Shown one piece after another: positions 62,393-64,000 of a DNA stretch of 64,000 nt (its first letter is position 1; each line of letters opens with the position of its first letter). A program made the translations under genes and the position numbers. The DNA comes from Ignavibacteria bacterium (lineage in GTDB: Bacteria; Bacteroidota; Ignavibacteria; Ch128b): assembly GCA_013177855.1 (NCBI GenBank), contig JABLYA010000006.1, positions 124,001-188,000 of the forward strand, written 5' to 3'. The notes below the pieces were generated by a model, which made no database searches, had not been told where the DNA came from, and was given only the letters and a program-made list of their open reading frames with translations.

Positions 62393-62884
62393 ATGAAAGA
62401 ACTTAAAACATTAAAATTAGATTCAGACATGATGCATTTCTTTGAATGTTATAAACATAATAAAGAATTAGTTGGTCGTATTTCTATCAGACAAGATATA
62501 TATGATGATTATATAAAAATATTATCAGCTTTTCCTTTAAAAGACAAAAAGTTAAAATATTTTTTGAAACTTGACGCAAAACAAAAATGTGGTTATATGT
62601 CATCCTATTTAATGAAAATTGCAAGAAAAGTAGAAGTTCCTAAAATAATGATTGAAGAGTTCTCAAGAACTAAAAGAATATTGAAAATTTATAATAATAA
62701 CAAAAGTGCCGCTGAAATTGGAAAATTATTTGTAGAAGATATTAAAAAAGGTTTAATAGAATATAAATACGTAATTAAAAAAGAAATTTATAAAGAACAA
62801 CTTGCTATTCAAACACATAATTTATGTTTAGCAATTTTCGAACAATTTGATAAAGCAAGACTACAAATGTTAAAGAATCAATAA
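62393..62884 (+). CDS. Unknown helical protein
   Basis: 163 residues, mostly helix and basic (MMHFFECYKHNKELVGRISI, KIMIEEFSRTKRILKIYNNN, YKEQLAIQTHNLCLAIFEQF). The segment RTKRILKIYNNN resembles the shared tail but is internal. No family recognised. A short tandem repeat and a terminator follow. Confidence 0.45.
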   Translation: MKELKTLKLDSDMMHFFECYKHNKELVGRISIRQDIYDDYIKILSAFPLKDKKLKYFLKLDAKQKCGYMSSYLMKIARKVEVPKIMIEEFSRTKRILKIYNNNKSAAEIGKLFVEDIKKGLIEYKYVIKKEIYKEQLAIQTHNLCLAIFEQFDKARLQMLKNQ

Positions 62885-62947
62885 CTGTAATACTTATATG
62901 GCTTACAACCAATCAACTGTAATAATTTTTATGGCTAACATCCAATG
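62883..62947 (+). repeat. Imperfect tandem duplication of about 32 bases
   Basis: 62883-62914 and 62915-62947 both read AACTGTAATA, then a T-rich spacer, then ATGGCTNACANCCAAT. AACTGTAA appears once more at 63918, after the next gene. It sits between a stop codon and a terminator. Origin unclear. Confidence 0.6.
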
Positions 62948-62955
62948 ATTCTTTA

Positions 62956-62987
62956 AAAAAATCTCATTCTCTTGAATGAGATTTTTT
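62956..62987 (+). terminator. Intrinsic terminator
   Basis: AATCTCATTC-TCTT-GAATGAGATT with A and T runs on either side, 75 bases after the gene ending at 62884. Confidence 0.85.
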
Positions 62988-63030
62988 TTATTTGAAATTT
63001 TTTGTAACTTTGTATTTGGAGAAATTATAT

Positions 63031-63918
63031 ATGGCAAAAAGAAAATCAGAAAAAATAGACTTATCAAAAGAAAGAATCGATGAACTTCATAAAATAATAA
63101 ACGAGCAAACTAATATTCTGATTAAAAATCAGACAAGAAGACAATTATTAAAGAATAGACTCGAAAAAGAAAAATGTAGATTAGATATATTTTATCTTGA
63201 TAAGATATTTCACAGTATACCTGTCTTTATAAATCCTGAATCAGACTTGTTTGGTATAAGAAATAACTATATCAGAGCAAGACTTGACACCAAAGAAGGT
63301 GAAAGATTATTTCCAGTCAAACCAGAAATTTGTCATTTTGAAATTGATGAAGATTGGTGTACATTTGAAGTTAAATGCGTTCACGAATCACCTCAAATAC
63401 TTTCCTGGGAGATTGAAAAAATCAAATATATTTCTTTAATTTTTGATAGACTTAGTATTTTTGAAAAAGAATGGAAATCTAAAAGGATAAAAATAATCGA
63501 AAAGTACAATAATTTTATAAAAAGTATTGATATTTACGAATGTGAAAAACTTATTAATAATGCACAGACAGAACTTAAAGCAATAAATGACGCTAAAAAA
63601 CTTGAGATTGGTCTCAAATATGTTTTTGATAGTGAAATAACTCATTTCTATGGTAAGAAAAAAGTATCAAAACGTAGAGGGAGAGATGAATCTCAAAAGA
63701 TAAAAAGTTTAGAGATTTTAAAAACCACACCAGTATATTGTTTTTATAAAGTTGAAATTATGAAATATGACTATAATATTTTTGAATATAAAATAAGCGA
63801 GGTTAAAGAATATAAAGACAAAAAATGGTATGTACTCAAACTTCTTAATGAAAACAAACACAAACTTGATTTAATGTGCGCCAGAGAAAAGAAATTGGAA
63901 AAGATTTTAGAAGAATAA
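63031..63918 (+). CDS. Coiled-coil protein with KKLEKIL tail, unknown
   Basis: 295 residues from ATG 63031 (MAKRKSEKIDLSKERIDELH). An upstream in-frame start at 62992 lies in the terminator. The N-terminal 60 residues are a basic coiled coil (KNQTRRQLLKNRLEKEKCRL), the middle has beta segments (CHFEIDEDWCTFEVKCVHES), and the end is CAREKKLEKILEE, the shared tail. A TAACTTTG box, the host -7 consensus, lies 17 bases before the start, so host-polymerase transcription is likely. Confidence 0.5.
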   Translation: MAKRKSEKIDLSKERIDELHKIINEQTNILIKNQTRRQLLKNRLEKEKCRLDIFYLDKIFHSIPVFINPESDLFGIRNNYIRARLDTKEGERLFPVKPEICHFEIDEDWCTFEVKCVHESPQILSWEIEKIKYISLIFDRLSIFEKEWKSKRIKIIEKYNNFIKSIDIYECEKLINNAQTELKAINDAKKLEIGLKYVFDSEITHFYGKKKVSKRRGRDESQKIKSLEILKTTPVYCFYKVEIMKYDYNIFEYKISEVKEYKDKKWYVLKLLNENKHKLDLMCAREKKLEKILEE

Positions 63919-63950
63919 ACTGTAACAAAAATTGCATAATACTTAAATAT

Positions 63951-64000
63951 ATGAAAAAAAATAGTAAAATAAACTGCTTTACACCTAAATTCACAAAAAA
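63951..64000 (+). CDS. Start of a gene running off the right edge
   Basis: ATG 63951 opens MKKNSKINCFTPKFTK without a stop before the window ends. An AT-rich, leader-like upstream sequence (ACTTAAATATATG) fits the start. Too short to identify. Confidence 0.35.
   Translation, partial: MKKNSKINCFTPKFTK

Overview
The window reads as part of the genome of a large, very AT-rich, contractile-tailed (T4-like, myovirus-type) bacteriophage that infects Bacteroidota. The phage evidence is a block of baseplate and tail genes (gp53-, gp27- and gp5-like), a UvsX/RecA recombinase next to a DnaB/gp41-type helicase, a single-chain type II topoisomerase, a T4 gp1-like dNMP kinase, a class II ribonucleotide reductase, thymidylate synthase and PhoH. 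The Bacteroidota evidence is the lack of visible Shine-Dalgarno sequences, promoter-like TAnnTTTG boxes, an Hc1-type histone-like protein, and cargo genes (SprB repeats, CHU_C/T9SS sorting domain, head-GIN domain) known mainly from that phylum.

Layout. 1-1640 looks like bacterial chromosome: a partial DUF6088/AbiEi-type antitoxin, a GxxExxY-like fragment, a tRNA-Pro-like remnant and decayed sequence. 1.8-11.3 kb is mostly minus strand and carries metabolism and replication genes (Hc1-like protein, NrdJ, helicase, UvsX). 12.0-20.1 kb is a plus-strand baseplate operon ending in a gp5-like spike with a peptidase domain. 20.2-21.4 kb holds a split NAD-ligase-like module. 21.43-26.4 kb is a two-gene island of host-like base composition encoding a secreted SprB-repeat adhesin. 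26.5-32.0 kb holds a MoxR ATPase and a VWA/DUF2201 metallopeptidase with small genes. 32.2-36.9 kb has a LamG protein, dNMP kinase and topoisomerase II. 37-49.4 kb has virion genes, an S1-domain protein, PhoH, and a run of putative capsid-cargo genes including a CCA-adding enzyme. 49.4-54.0 kb (minus) and 54-59 kb (plus) are accessory blocks of small, often overlapping or decayed genes. 59.3-64 kb holds two glycosyltransferases, ThyA and unknown genes.

The most interesting pattern is a recurring N-terminus resembling the T4 capsid-targeting sequence (MKTYQEFIAEA in T4 internal proteins) with a T4-gp21-like L/I-x-E cleavage site. It is carried by about ten otherwise unrelated proteins, among them an ADP-ribosyltransferase-like protein, a CCA-adding enzyme and a PD-(D/E)XK-like protein. 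This suggests a set of packaged proteins delivered with the DNA. A second pattern is a shared C-terminal tail (about KKLxRIL) on many small proteins. Others are a 41-43 bp intergenic repeat in three copies and two promoter classes (TTTAATATATA versus TAnnTTTG).

Limits: all calls come from reading the sequence. No searches were run, so family names rest on recognised motifs. Several accessory genes carry frameshifts, mostly at homopolymer runs, or in-frame TAA codons. The host-like segments at the left end and at 21-26 kb could be real acquisitions or assembly joins.
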